A DNA stretch of 29,815 nt from an uncultured Bacteroidales bacterium. Its GTDB lineage: Bacteria > Bacteroidota > Bacteroidia > Bacteroidales > Paludibacteraceae. The position numbers were made by a program, and so were the translations under genes. Positions 1 through 8,689 of this stretch are shown here, piece by piece. How positions within the stretch are numbered: the first letter of the stretch is position 1; each line of letters opens with the position of its first letter. The notes below the pieces were generated by a model, which worked only from the letters and a program-made list of their open reading frames with translations, did no database searches and was not told the origin of the DNA. The stretch covers positions 1 to 29,815 of the forward strand of contig CALCGR010000086.1 in NCBI GenBank assembly GCA_937901025.1. Reading direction: 5' to 3'.

Positions 1-74
1 GCTTCCTTAGCTCAGTCGGTTAGAGCATCTGACTGTTAATCAGGGGGTCCTAGGTTCAAGTCCTAGAGGGAGCG
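1..74 (+). tRNA. tRNA-Asn (anticodon GTT)
   Basis: The full cloverleaf can be folded by eye. The acceptor stem pairs 1-7 with 67-73 with one G.T wobble. The D stem is 10-13/23-26, the anticodon stem 28-32/40-44 and the T stem CTAGG/CCTAG. The 7-base anticodon loop is CTGTTAA, with anticodon GTT at 35-37, which reads asparagine codons. Base 74 is G, the usual discriminator for bacterial tRNA-Asn. CCA is not encoded. A strong hairpin terminator follows at once, so this is the end of its transcript; its promoter lies outside the window. Confidence 0.97.
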
Positions 75-76
75 CA

Positions 77-112
77 AGAAAGATGGTTTTTTAGCCATCT
101 TTCTTTTTTTTA
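77..112 (+). terminator. Rho-independent terminator after tRNA-Asn
   Basis: A perfect 10-bp stem (AGAAAGATGG, 77-86, with CCATCTTTCT, 95-104) with an 8-base loop is followed by an unbroken T run. This is a classic intrinsic terminator. It separates the tRNA transcript from the mreB promoter about 40 bases downstream. Confidence 0.9.
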
Positions 113-130
113 AAAAAAAATTCATTTTCA

Positions 131-162
131 TTTTCATATATGAAAAAAAAGTTGTATCTTTG
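131..162 (+). promoter_or_regulatory. Promoter of the mreB operon, with 16-bp palindrome
   Basis: TATCTTTG at 155-162 matches the Bacteroidetes -7 box TAnnTTTG and is followed by GCAC as at other promoters of this type. The -33 region, about 20 bases upstream, is only TTTT (131-134) instead of TTTG. It lies within a perfect palindrome, TTTTCATATATGAAAA (131-146), which could bind a dimeric regulator. The likely transcription start is near 168, so the mreB start must be downstream of it. The motif is read directly; regulation through the palindrome is inference. Confidence 0.75.
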
Positions 163-195
163 CACAATTTTACAGATAATAAACATTTTTACAAT

Positions 196-1221
196 ATGAA
201 ACTCGGACTTTTTTCTTTCACACAAGAGATCGCAATCGACCTTGGAACGGCGAATACGATCATTATTTATGAAGACCAGGTGGTTGTTGACGAGCCATCT
301 GTAGTAGCTATTAGTATGGCCGATAATCGTATGGCCGCCGTAGGGCGTCGTGCCCAACAAATGATCGGTAAGGGAGGAAACATGATTCGTACGGTCCGCC
401 CCTTGCGTGATGGTGTCATCGCAGACTTCTATGCTTGCGAGATGATGATTCGCGGTATGATTCGGATGATTCCGCAGCAGACCCGGATATTCACGCCTAG
501 TATCCGTATGGTCGTTTGTATTCCTTCGGGGAGTACTGAAGTGGAGATTCGCGCGGTGCGTGATAGTTCGGAACATGCAGGCGGGCGCGAAGTCTATATG
601 ATTTATGAGCCGATGGCAGCCGCTATAGGTATGGGTATTGATGTGGAAAGCCCCGAAGGATGTATGATTGTGGATATCGGCGGCGGAACAACCGAGATTG
701 CTGTTATTTCTTTGGGTGGTATTGTCTCCAATAAGTCCATCAAGATTGCCGGTGATGATTTGAATGCCGATATTATTGAATATATGGGACGCATCCATAA
801 TATCCGTATAGACGAGCCTACAGCAGAGCGCATAAAAATACAAGTGGGTTCCGCTTTACCTCAATTAGAGGACGCGCCTGAGGATTATATTGTGATAGGC
901 CCGAATAAAGTAACAGCCTTGCCGATGCAAGTTCCTGTTAGTTATCAAGAGATTGCCCATTGCTTAGAGAAGAGTATTGCAAAAATAGAGGGTGCCATTT
1001 TGAACGCTCTCGAATCTACACCGAGTGAGTTGTATGCCGATATTGTCAAGCGCGGAATATATTTAGCAGGTGGCGGTGCATTGTTGCATGGTTTGGCAAA
1101 ACGCTTGAGTGACAAGATAACGATTCCTTTCCACGTGGCGGAGGATCCGTTACACGCCGTGGCACGTGGTACGGGAGTGGCTTTGAAGAATGTCGATAAT
1201 TTTGGATTCCTCATCCGCTAA
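196..1221 (+). CDS. mreB: Rod shape-determining protein MreB (actin homologue)
   Basis: MreB is a cytoplasmic actin-like ATPase that forms membrane-associated filaments and positions the elongation-phase peptidoglycan machinery. The 341-residue product has the usual length. The actin-fold phosphate-1 loop DLGTANT is at residues 15-21 and the phosphate-2 loop DIGGGTTE near 158-166. A glycine-rich adenosine-binding segment, GIYLAGGGALLHGL, lies near residue 290. I chose ATG 196 (MKLGLFSF): the reading frame continues upstream to ATG 160, but that codon lies inside the -7 promoter box. MreB is the first gene of a five-gene cell-shape cluster and is separated from mreC by 10 bases. Confidence 0.96.
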   Translation: MKLGLFSFTQEIAIDLGTANTIIIYEDQVVVDEPSVVAISMADNRMAAVGRRAQQMIGKGGNMIRTVRPLRDGVIADFYACEMMIRGMIRMIPQQTRIFTPSIRMVVCIPSGSTEVEIRAVRDSSEHAGGREVYMIYEPMAAAIGMGIDVESPEGCMIVDIGGGTTEIAVISLGGIVSNKSIKIAGDDLNADIIEYMGRIHNIRIDEPTAERIKIQVGSALPQLEDAPEDYIVIGPNKVTALPMQVPVSYQEIAHCLEKSIAKIEGAILNALESTPSELYADIVKRGIYLAGGGALLHGLAKRLSDKITIPFHVAEDPLHAVARGTGVALKNVDNFGFLIR

Positions 1222-1231
1222 CTAAACTATT

Positions 1232-2029
1232 GTGGAAAATTTATTAAAGTTCATAGGCAAATATAGCAACTTCCTTATCTTTTTAATCTTGGAAGTCGTT
1301 GCATTTTTGCTTATAAGCCGATATAATACTTATCCACAAAGCAAATTTCTATCCTCATCGAATGCGTTTCTTGCTTGGCAGGACGAGCAGATCGGCTATG
1401 TCCGGGACTATTTTTCGTTACGGTCTGATAATGAATTGCTTAAATCGGAAAATGCCCAACTAAGGACGGCTCTTGGTTGGGTAGATACTTTTGCCAAACA
1501 AGCACCGGATAGCCTTGTATGCCCGCTCTATATTCCGGCAAAAGTAATTCGGTTTACCCAAAGCGGTATGCGTAATTATCTAACCATTGACAAGGGGGCT
1601 TCGGATGGCATAGCCGAAGGAATGGGAGTTCGCAATCAAGAGGGTGCTGTGGGCATCGTCTGCACCGTAAATGAGCATTATTCTGTGGTGATACCCCTGA
1701 TTCATGTGGATGTTAATGTATCCTGCCGATTTTTGAAGAATGACTATTTGGCAACGCTACGCTGGATGGGCGGAAATCCTGATTATGCGTCTTTGCAAGA
1801 TGTGGCAGCCCATATTCCCGTGTATGTTTCCGACACTCTGGTGACAAGCGGACTTACATCCTCCTTTCCAGAAGGAGTTCCCGTTGGTTTGGTAGCAGAA
1901 AAGAGTCTTCAGCCCGGAGATTCGTATTATACGATACGTGTCAAACTGAATACGGACTTCCGCAAAATCAAATATGTGGAAGTGATCAATAATAAACCAA
2001 ATAACGAAATACCCGATGGCTTGGAATAA
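1232..2029 (+). CDS. mreC: Rod shape-determining protein MreC
   Basis: MreC is a bitopic membrane protein whose periplasmic beta-domain links MreB and MreD to PBP2 in the elongasome. The 265-residue product has a membrane helix at about residues 10-28. A likely coiled-coil segment follows (about 55-80, containing NELLKSENAQLRTAL). Next comes the beta-rich domain with the family-typical stretches LTIDKGASDGIAEGMGV and EGVPVGLV. It uses a GTG start, ten bases after mreB. The 3' end overlaps mreD by 14 bases, which suggests translational coupling. Confidence 0.94.
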   Translation: MENLLKFIGKYSNFLIFLILEVVAFLLISRYNTYPQSKFLSSSNAFLAWQDEQIGYVRDYFSLRSDNELLKSENAQLRTALGWVDTFAKQAPDSLVCPLYIPAKVIRFTQSGMRNYLTIDKGASDGIAEGMGVRNQEGAVGIVCTVNEHYSVVIPLIHVDVNVSCRFLKNDYLATLRWMGGNPDYASLQDVAAHIPVYVSDTLVTSGLTSSFPEGVPVGLVAEKSLQPGDSYYTIRVKLNTDFRKIKYVEVINNKPNNEIPDGLE

Positions 2030-2507
2030 AGAATGGATACGGTTTGTTGTGGTGATGCTCATCCAAGTGCTGTTATTGAATCAAATACAGTTCTTTGGTG
2101 TTTGTCATCCTTATATCTTCATTCTCTTCTTGATGATGATGCCGATTACCTTGCCTGCTTGGGTAGATTTGTTTGTTGGAGCTTCGGTCGGGCTGCTTAT
2201 GGATGTCGCTTGCAATTCTTTGGGAGTACATATGGCAGCGTGCGTTCTAATAATGTATATGCGCAGACCCCTTATTCGTCACTTAGTGTTGGAATATGAG
2301 CGTTTAAATAGCGAGATTAGCAGTCGAACCATAGGGCTAAATTCTTTTATCAAGTATTCCTTATTGTTGGTTCCCGCCTATCATTTGATGGTGTTTATGT
2401 TAAGCGCATGGGGATTCGCCCATATCGGATGGGTTTTATTGCAAACAGTTGTGAGTTCAATCGTGTGTGTGTTGCTTATTATCGGGTATAATACACTGCG
2501 TAAGTAA
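2016..2507 (+). CDS. mreD: Rod shape-determining protein MreD
   Basis: MreD is a small polytopic inner-membrane protein of the elongasome. The product is 163 residues and almost entirely hydrophobic, with five or so membrane helices, a Bacteroidetes-like MreD size. Sequence conservation in this family is low, so the call rests on the topology, the acidic residue in a membrane-embedded segment (LLMDVACNSLGVH) and above all its position between mreC and mrdA. It overlaps mreC by 14 bases and abuts the mrdA ATG without a gap. Confidence 0.9.
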   Translation: MAWNKEWIRFVVVMLIQVLLLNQIQFFGVCHPYIFILFLMMMPITLPAWVDLFVGASVGLLMDVACNSLGVHMAACVLIMYMRRPLIRHLVLEYERLNSEISSRTIGLNSFIKYSLLLVPAYHLMVFMLSAWGFAHIGWVLLQTVVSSIVCVLLIIGYNTLRK

Positions 2508-4355
2508 ATGATAGTAGATAAGTTTTTCAAACGGCGTTATGTAATCGGCGGCTTAGTTGTGTTGATAGTCGCCATCTATATCATACGCCTTTTTGTCCTA
2601 CAAGTCATTGACCAATCTACCAAAGGACAGGCAGATAGTAACGCCTTGGTTCGCCAAACAATCTACCCGGCTCGCGGGTTAATCTATGATAGAAACGGGA
2701 AACTCTTGGTTTTTAATCAGCCTATCTATGACATCAATGTGATTGTTCGTGAGATGGGAAAAGATTTTGATACCTTAGCTTTTTGTGCCGCGCTCAATAT
2801 AAATCGGGAGGCCTTTGAGTCCCGCATGTCGGATATTAAGAATCGCAAGAAAAACACGAGCTACTCTCCCTATTCTTTACAACCTTTTCTCACCCAACTG
2901 GATAAAGCCGATATTGCTGCTTTACAAGAAGAACTCTATCATTTCCAAGGTGTTTACGTATCTAAGCGAACCCTGCGGGACTATACCTACGATGCAGCAT
3001 CTCATGTGTTAGGAAGTGTAGGAGAGGTAAATGCACAAGATATTGAAAATGACGATTATTATGCGAGTGGAGATTATGCGGGGCGTGATGGTATAGAGCG
3101 TGTATATGAACGTCAATTAAGAGGAACCAAAGGCGTGAATATCCTTATGCGCGACTCGAAAGGGAGGTTGCAAGGCTCATATCAGCAAGGACGGATGGAT
3201 GAACCATCGATTGCCGGAGACAATCTAACATTGACCTTAGATATAGAATTACAAATGTTGGCGGAACAAATGTTACAAGGGAAGGTGGGGAGTGTTGTTG
3301 CCATTGAGCCTTCGACCGGCGAGATTCTCGCCCTCGTATCTTCTCCTAATTGGAATCCAAAACAACTGGTTGGAAAGAACCGATCTGCGAATTATGTCCG
3401 TTTATCCAACGACGATACAAAACCGATTATGAATCGTGCAACCCAGGCGATTTACCCTCCCGGCTCTACTTTTAAAACGATTCAAGCCCTTGTTTGTCTG
3501 CAAGAAAAAGGCATTACACCTCATACAGAATACCCGTGTTATGGTCCGGAAACATCTGCTCGGCAACCCATTAAATGTACTCACCATCATGGTTCCCCTA
3601 ATAGCTTGATTAAGGCGATTGAGCAGAGTTGCAATCCTTATTTTTGGTGCGCCTATAGGGACATGTTACAACTAGATGGTTATGGAACGGATAATGAACC
3701 CTTTAAGCAGCGTTATGATTTATGGCGAAACGACGTGCTTAGTTTCGGCTTGGGTGCGCCTTTTAAGGATACGGATATAAGCGAACAGTCTTCCGGATAT
3801 ATCCCAACACGCGCGTTTTACGATAGGATGTTTGGCACAAAAGGCTGGAAGGCTATTACCATTCGCTCTCTTGCTATCGGACAGGGAGAGATATTGGTTA
3901 CTCCGCTGCAATTGGCTAATCAAGCGGCGATTATTGCTAATGAGGGGTGGTATATTACGCCCCATCTTAATAAAACCGATTCAATGAAAACACACGTACA
4001 CTATACCACGATTGATAAACCTTATTTTGATATCATCAAACAAGGTATGCATGCTGTAATGACTAATGGAACCGGGCGGTGGTATAATATTGATTCTCTC
4101 CAAATGTGCGGCAAAACCGGAACGGCCCAAAATCCGCATGGCGAGGATCACGCCATCTTTATAGGTTTTGCACCGATGAAATCACCAAAAATTGCTATTG
4201 CCGTGGTTGTCGAGAATGCCGGATTTGGTGCCACTTGGGCAGCTCCTATAGCGAGTTTGATGATGGAACAGTATTGTACGGGACAAATGAAAAGACAATA
4301 TGTCTTTAATCGTTTGGTAGATAAAGTAATTAATCCTAATGTCGAGAAGCGGTAG
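2508..4355 (+). CDS. mrdA: Penicillin-binding protein 2, elongasome transpeptidase
   Basis: PBP2 is the class B transpeptidase that crosslinks peptidoglycan during side-wall elongation, paired with RodA. The 615-residue product has an N-terminal membrane helix (about 11-31). A pedestal domain follows with the characteristic PARGLIYDRNGKLL segment. The transpeptidase domain shows all three active-site motifs: S320-T-F-K323 (in YPPGSTFK), S374-C-N376 and K536-T-G. Length and motif order are normal for the family. It starts immediately after the mreD stop and its last 17 bases overlap rodA. Confidence 0.96.
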   Translation: MIVDKFFKRRYVIGGLVVLIVAIYIIRLFVLQVIDQSTKGQADSNALVRQTIYPARGLIYDRNGKLLVFNQPIYDINVIVREMGKDFDTLAFCAALNINREAFESRMSDIKNRKKNTSYSPYSLQPFLTQLDKADIAALQEELYHFQGVYVSKRTLRDYTYDAASHVLGSVGEVNAQDIENDDYYASGDYAGRDGIERVYERQLRGTKGVNILMRDSKGRLQGSYQQGRMDEPSIAGDNLTLTLDIELQMLAEQMLQGKVGSVVAIEPSTGEILALVSSPNWNPKQLVGKNRSANYVRLSNDDTKPIMNRATQAIYPPGSTFKTIQALVCLQEKGITPHTEYPCYGPETSARQPIKCTHHHGSPNSLIKAIEQSCNPYFWCAYRDMLQLDGYGTDNEPFKQRYDLWRNDVLSFGLGAPFKDTDISEQSSGYIPTRAFYDRMFGTKGWKAITIRSLAIGQGEILVTPLQLANQAAIIANEGWYITPHLNKTDSMKTHVHYTTIDKPYFDIIKQGMHAVMTNGTGRWYNIDSLQMCGKTGTAQNPHGEDHAIFIGFAPMKSPKIAIAVVVENAGFGATWAAPIASLMMEQYCTGQMKRQYVFNRLVDKVINPNVEKR

Positions 4356-5796
4356 TATAGTAAAACGTATCGATTGGCCTACAGTTATTATGTTTTTAGG
4401 CCTCGTGCTGTTCGGATGGCTTAATATTTATGCCGCCGGCTATAACTATGACCAAACCAGTATTTTTGACTTTAGTCTGCGCGCCGGCAAACAATTTGTG
4501 TGGATCTTAACGGCTTTGGTTATGGGAGGGGCCATTTTGATTATCAACGATAAAGCCTATGATATCTTGGCTTACATCCTCTATGCGGTGATGATCGTTA
4601 TCTTACTTATCACTCCTATCTTTGCACACAACGTCAAAGGTTCTCTTAGCTGGTTGTCTTTTGGACCAATTAGTATACAACCGGCAGAGTTTGCCAAGGT
4701 GATTACAGCACTCGCCGTGGCTAAATTTATGGGCCAATATGAGTTTAGGGTGCGCTCTTGGCGTGATTGGATTATCCCGTTCGCCCTCATCGGTGTGCCG
4801 GCACTTATTATTATGATCTTGCAACGCGAAACCGGTTCTGCTCTTGTCTTGTTGGCTTTTCTGCTCGTTTTTTATCGCAAAGGAATGAGCGGTTATGTTC
4901 TTTGGATTTGTGCTATTGCCGTTGCTTTTTTTATTCTGGTTATACGCTTTGGACAAACATCTCTACCGATAGGAGAAGGTAATGTAGGCGTGTTTACTTG
5001 TGGAATAATACTTGTGGCTATTGTCTTTCATTTTATTCATCAAAATCATCGCAAACCGGCCTCTTCTCTCATTGTTTTGGGAGCCATCCTTTTTGTCTAT
5101 GCGGCAGTTTGTGTTCTTTGCCTTTGGTTTAAGATAAATATGAATCTCGTTACCCTTATTATTCTTAGCCTTCTTGTCGTTTATGTGGGGATTTTGTCTG
5201 TGCGATATCGTCGATGGAATCTATTATTGGTGATATTGTTTGCTATTCTGAGTGTCGGCTATATACAAGCGAGCGATTTTGTGTTCCAAAAGGTTCTAAA
5301 ACCTCATCAGCGAACCCGTATAGAGGTTCTGTTGGGGATGCGAGATGATCCGTCTGGCGCAGGATACAATGTCAATCAAGCGCGTATAGCCATCGGTTCG
5401 GGTCGGTTTTTAGGGAAGGGGTACTTACAGGGAACCCAAACAAAACTAAGGTATGTGCCCGAACAAGACACGGACTTCATTTTTTGCACAATTGGAGAAG
5501 AGTGGGGGTTTGTGGGTTCTTGTTTGGTGCTCCTGGTTTATATGGGATTTATACTCCGGCTGATCCGAATCGCCGAAAGACAACGAAATCAGTTTAGTCA
5601 GGTTTATGCATATGCCGTCGCCTGCATTTTCCTTTTTCATTTGCTAATTAACGTTGGCATGGTATTGGGCTTATTGCCTGTTATAGGCATTCCTCTGCCC
5701 TTCTTTAGTTATGGTGGTAGTTCTCTTTGGGGCTTTACCATCTTGTTGTTTATTTTATTAAAACTCGATGCCGTTCGAGTAGATCAATTACATTAA
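4339..5796 (+). CDS. rodA: Rod shape-determining protein RodA (SEDS glycosyltransferase)
   Basis: RodA is the SEDS-family peptidoglycan glycosyltransferase that polymerises lipid II with PBP2. The 485-residue product is polytopic. It contains SEDS signatures: GPISIQPAEFAKV, the extracellular-loop segment EQDTDFIFCTIGEEWGFVG, and near the C-terminus GIPLPFFSYGGSS. It is longer than the roughly 370-residue E. coli protein. The extra length lies in the middle (about residues 190-300), where additional hydrophobic helices appear; a longer RodA is in line with Bacteroidetes homologues as I recall them. It overlaps mrdA by 17 bases and shares one base with the next start (TAATG). Confidence 0.95.
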   Translation: MSRSGSIVKRIDWPTVIMFLGLVLFGWLNIYAAGYNYDQTSIFDFSLRAGKQFVWILTALVMGGAILIINDKAYDILAYILYAVMIVILLITPIFAHNVKGSLSWLSFGPISIQPAEFAKVITALAVAKFMGQYEFRVRSWRDWIIPFALIGVPALIIMILQRETGSALVLLAFLLVFYRKGMSGYVLWICAIAVAFFILVIRFGQTSLPIGEGNVGVFTCGIILVAIVFHFIHQNHRKPASSLIVLGAILFVYAAVCVLCLWFKINMNLVTLIILSLLVVYVGILSVRYRRWNLLLVILFAILSVGYIQASDFVFQKVLKPHQRTRIEVLLGMRDDPSGAGYNVNQARIAIGSGRFLGKGYLQGTQTKLRYVPEQDTDFIFCTIGEEWGFVGSCLVLLVYMGFILRLIRIAERQRNQFSQVYAYAVACIFLFHLLINVGMVLGLLPVIGIPLPFFSYGGSSLWGFTILLFILLKLDAVRVDQLH

Positions 5797-6236
5797 TGGC
5801 TATTCATAATAACATAGGAAGAATCGGAGAAGAAAAAGCCGCTCAAATAATGAAGGAGAAAGGGTATACCATTCTCGAGTCCAATTGGCATATGGGGCAC
5901 CTGGAGGTGGATTTAATAGTGGAGAATAAAGAGGAACTTGTTTTCGTTGAAGTGAAGACTCGAACATCCAAGTTCGGTAATGTGCGACCGGAGGAATATG
6001 CCGATGAAATCAAGAAAAGACGTATTATCGCCGCGGGTAATGCATACATTAAATATCGCCATGTAGAAAAAAAACCTCGATTTGATGTGATTGGCATCCA
6101 AATCGATCCCACTACAGGAGAGTTTGTGTATATCAACCATATTGAAGACGCATTTGTACCGCGCGTTAGAACTATCCATACAAATAGTTTTAACGGACAA
6201 TCAAGATGGAAACATAAAGGACATTTTATTAGATAG
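5796..6236 (+). CDS. YraN/UPF0102 family putative endonuclease
   Basis: The product is a small (146 aa) member of the YraN (UPF0102) family, which has the restriction-endonuclease-like fold and no firmly established role. Family hallmarks are NIGRIGEEKAAQIMKEKGY at the N-terminus, the acidic pair in LEVDL (E37, D39) and VEVKTR (E52, K54), which together form a D-(x)n-ExK nuclease site. I chose ATG 5796 because it overlaps the rodA stop (TAATG) and gives the family N-terminus. A frame extension upstream inside rodA was not used. It sits three bases before mnmG in the same transcript. Confidence 0.9.
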   Translation: MAIHNNIGRIGEEKAAQIMKEKGYTILESNWHMGHLEVDLIVENKEELVFVEVKTRTSKFGNVRPEEYADEIKKRRIIAAGNAYIKYRHVEKKPRFDVIGIQIDPTTGEFVYINHIEDAFVPRVRTIHTNSFNGQSRWKHKGHFIR

Positions 6237-6239
6237 GCT

Positions 6240-8114
6240 ATGGATTTTAAATACGATGTCATTGTTGTTGGTGCCGGGCACGCCGGATGTGAAGCCGCTT
6301 GTGCCTCCGCTCGAATGGGAAGCAAAACCTTGCTCATCACCATGGATATGAATAAAATTGGTCAGATGAGTTGTAATCCGGCTGTTGGCGGAATCGCTAA
6401 AGGACAGATAGTCAGGGAGATAGATGCATTAGGGGGCACGATGGCACAGGTAACAGATCGCTCTGCAATCCAATTCCGTATGCTTAATCGGTCAAAAGGG
6501 CCGGCTATGTGGAGTCCAAGAAGCCAAAGTGATCGAAAACGTTTTATTGAAGAATGGATTCGGGCCCTTTCAACCATAGATAATCTTTATTTGTGGCAGG
6601 ATGTGGTGACCGAACTTATTGTTAAGAATAATACGATTGAGGGCGTTAAAACAGCATTGGGAATTGAAATGCAAGCAAAGGCCGTTATTCTTACCAACGG
6701 GACCTTCCTTAATGGATTATTGCATTTCGGAAAGGCACAAATAAAAGGAGGTCGTATAAGCGAACCGGCTTCCTATGGACTAACGGAACAGCTGGTTCAG
6801 TTAGGCTTTGTAAGCGATCGCATGAAAACAGGAACTCCTGCGCGCATAGACAAGCGTAGTATTGATTTCTCTAAAATGTCGGAACAACCCGGAGAGAATG
6901 ATTTTCACCACTTCTCCTATTTGCCTTCCGTTTCTCGCGAACTTAAACAAATGAGTTGTTGGATTACTTATACCAACCCTACAACCCATGACGTTTTGCG
7001 CTCCGGATTAAAGGATTCTCCCTTATATAATGGCCAAATTAAGAGCATTGGCCCCCGTTATTGCCCTAGTATTGAAACTAAAATTGTTACATTTGCCGAT
7101 AAGGAATCTCACCAAATCTTTCTAGAACCCGAGGGGGTGGATAGTAACGAATATTATGTTAATGGATTTAGCAGTAGCCTGCCATGGCAAGTGCAACTTT
7201 CTGCGATGAAGACAATTCCCGGGCTGGAAAATGTTGTTTTCTATCGTCCTGGTTATGCTATTGAGTATGATTTCTTTGATCCCACACAACTTTATCACAC
7301 CTTAGAAACAAAACATATTCACAACCTCTTCTTTGCCGGTCAAATCAATGGGACTACCGGCTATGAGGAGGCTGCCGGCCAAGGATTGGTGGCGGGTGTT
7401 AATGCGCATATCAACGTGCATGGAGGCAATCCTTTTACTCTGGCTCGTGATGAAAGTTATATTGGTGTTCTTATAGACGACCTGGTCAATAAGGGAGTCG
7501 ATGAACCCTATCGTATGTTTACCTCGCGCGCGGAGCATCGCATCTTATTAAGGCAAGATAATGCAGACGTGCGTTTAACCCCCAAGGGGTATGCTATAGG
7601 AGCCGTAGATGCTGAGCGATATAATCTCTTCCTTGTAAAACAAAGGGCAATTCAAGATCTTACCGCCTTCTTTGATTCTACGTCCGTTAAACCGGCAGCA
7701 ATAAATGATTGGCTATCCCAACACGAAATAAGCCCCCTGCAGCATGGCTGTAGGCTAACCGATTTGCTGTTGCGGCCGCAAATATCCATTCAAGACTTGG
7801 CACGTGTTTTGCCCAATGTGGCAGAGCGGTTGGCGCAAATACCCGAACGTAAAGAAGAAATTATAGAGGCGGTCGAGATAAATATCAAATACGAAGGCTA
7901 CATCCATCGCGAAGAATTGGCGGCGGAGAAATTGCAACGCCTAGAGCAAATACACATTCCTGCGGATTTTGATTATGACAGCCTACAGTCTTTATCTACA
8001 GAAGCGCGCCAAAAACTTAATCGTATCCGGCCAGCAACCATAGGGGATGCGGCTCGTATCCCGGGCGTGAGCCCAAACGACATCAGTGTGCTATTGGTGT
8101 TGATGGGGAGGTGA
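6240..8114 (+). CDS. mnmG: tRNA uridine 5-carboxymethylaminomethyl modification enzyme MnmG (GidA)
   Basis: MnmG is the FAD-binding subunit that, with the GTPase MnmE, modifies the wobble uridine of several tRNAs. The 624-residue product shows the dinucleotide-binding motif GAGHAG (11-16), the GidA signature GQIKS-type region GGRISEPASYGLTEQL, the motif FFAGQINGTTGYEEAAGQG and the EPYRMFTSRAEHR segment. The length is normal. mnmE is not in this window. The stop codon at 8112-8114 directly abuts a parS-like palindrome. In many bacteria gidA lies near the replication origin, which agrees with that site. Confidence 0.97.
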   Translation: MDFKYDVIVVGAGHAGCEAACASARMGSKTLLITMDMNKIGQMSCNPAVGGIAKGQIVREIDALGGTMAQVTDRSAIQFRMLNRSKGPAMWSPRSQSDRKRFIEEWIRALSTIDNLYLWQDVVTELIVKNNTIEGVKTALGIEMQAKAVILTNGTFLNGLLHFGKAQIKGGRISEPASYGLTEQLVQLGFVSDRMKTGTPARIDKRSIDFSKMSEQPGENDFHHFSYLPSVSRELKQMSCWITYTNPTTHDVLRSGLKDSPLYNGQIKSIGPRYCPSIETKIVTFADKESHQIFLEPEGVDSNEYYVNGFSSSLPWQVQLSAMKTIPGLENVVFYRPGYAIEYDFFDPTQLYHTLETKHIHNLFFAGQINGTTGYEEAAGQGLVAGVNAHINVHGGNPFTLARDESYIGVLIDDLVNKGVDEPYRMFTSRAEHRILLRQDNADVRLTPKGYAIGAVDAERYNLFLVKQRAIQDLTAFFDSTSVKPAAINDWLSQHEISPLQHGCRLTDLLLRPQISIQDLARVLPNVAERLAQIPERKEEIIEAVEINIKYEGYIHREELAAEKLQRLEQIHIPADFDYDSLQSLSTEARQKLNRIRPATIGDAARIPGVSPNDISVLLVLMGR

Positions 8115-8130
8115 TGTTCCACGTGGAACA
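8115..8130. promoter_or_regulatory. Candidate parS centromere site (ParB binding)
   Basis: TGTTCCACGTGGAACA is a perfect 16-bp palindrome. It differs at one base from the well-known bacterial chromosomal parS consensus TGTTNCACGTGAAACA, and that difference makes it fully symmetrical. It begins at the first base after the mnmG stop codon and lies in the 44-base gap before apt. ParB binding to such sites organises origin segregation. The palindrome is read directly; ParB binding is inferred, and no parA or parB gene is present in this window. Confidence 0.8.
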
Positions 8131-8158
8131 ATAGTGTAACTAACTAATTTATAATATT

Positions 8159-8689
8159 ATGACAACAGATCAAGTAAAACAAACCATCCGTAATATTCCC
8201 GACTTTCCTGTTCCGGGAATACAGTTTAAGGATTTAACAACCACATTGCGCGATGCATCTTGTTTAAAATGGATTAAACAGCAAATTGTTCAGCACTATA
8301 TGAACAGGGGGATTACCAAGGTGCTTGGTATAGAGTCGCGCGGGTTTATTTTTGCACCGGCGGTAGCTATGGAATTGGGTGCGGGTTTCGTACCTGTCCG
8401 CAAACCCGGCAAGTTGCCTGCAGAGGTGGCGGAGCAAACCTACCAAAAAGAGTATGGCGTCGATCGTATTCAGATTCATAAGGATGCTCTTTCTGAGAAT
8501 GACGTGGTGCTGATACACGACGACCTATTGGCTACCGGTGGTACGATGGCCGCTGCCGTGGAGTTGGTGCGGCGTTTCCGTGTTAAAAAGATATATGTTA
8601 ACTTTGTGGTTGAATTAGATGGACTAGAGGGCAGAAAAGTCTTGGATGGCGTAGAAGTAACCAGTTTAATCCACTTCCCGGATAAATGA
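8159..8689 (+). CDS. apt: Adenine phosphoribosyltransferase
   Basis: Apt makes AMP from adenine and PRPP in purine salvage. The 176-residue product has the usual length. It has the family N-terminus (IRNIPDFPVPGIQFKD), the ESRGFIFAPAVA segment at about 59-70, and the PRPP-binding loop VVLIHDDLLATGGT at 116-129. It follows the parS-like gap and overlaps uvrC by four bases (ATGA). The order mnmG-apt-uvrC is familiar in Bacteroidales chromosomes (recollection, not checked). Confidence 0.96.
   Translation: MTTDQVKQTIRNIPDFPVPGIQFKDLTTTLRDASCLKWIKQQIVQHYMNRGITKVLGIESRGFIFAPAVAMELGAGFVPVRKPGKLPAEVAEQTYQKEYGVDRIQIHKDALSENDVVLIHDDLLATGGTMAAAVELVRRFRVKKIYVNFVVELDGLEGRKVLDGVEVTSLIHFPDK

Noticed and set aside
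91..843. A 250-codon open frame antisense to mreB.
   Set aside because: It mirrors the codon pattern of mreB, has a His/Asn/Thr-rich product with no domain, and runs through the promoter and terminator region on the wrong strand.
1127..1142. A parS-like core (TTCCACGTGG) inside mreB.
   Set aside because: Both outer arms differ from the consensus and the site lies in coding sequence, so only the central bases match.
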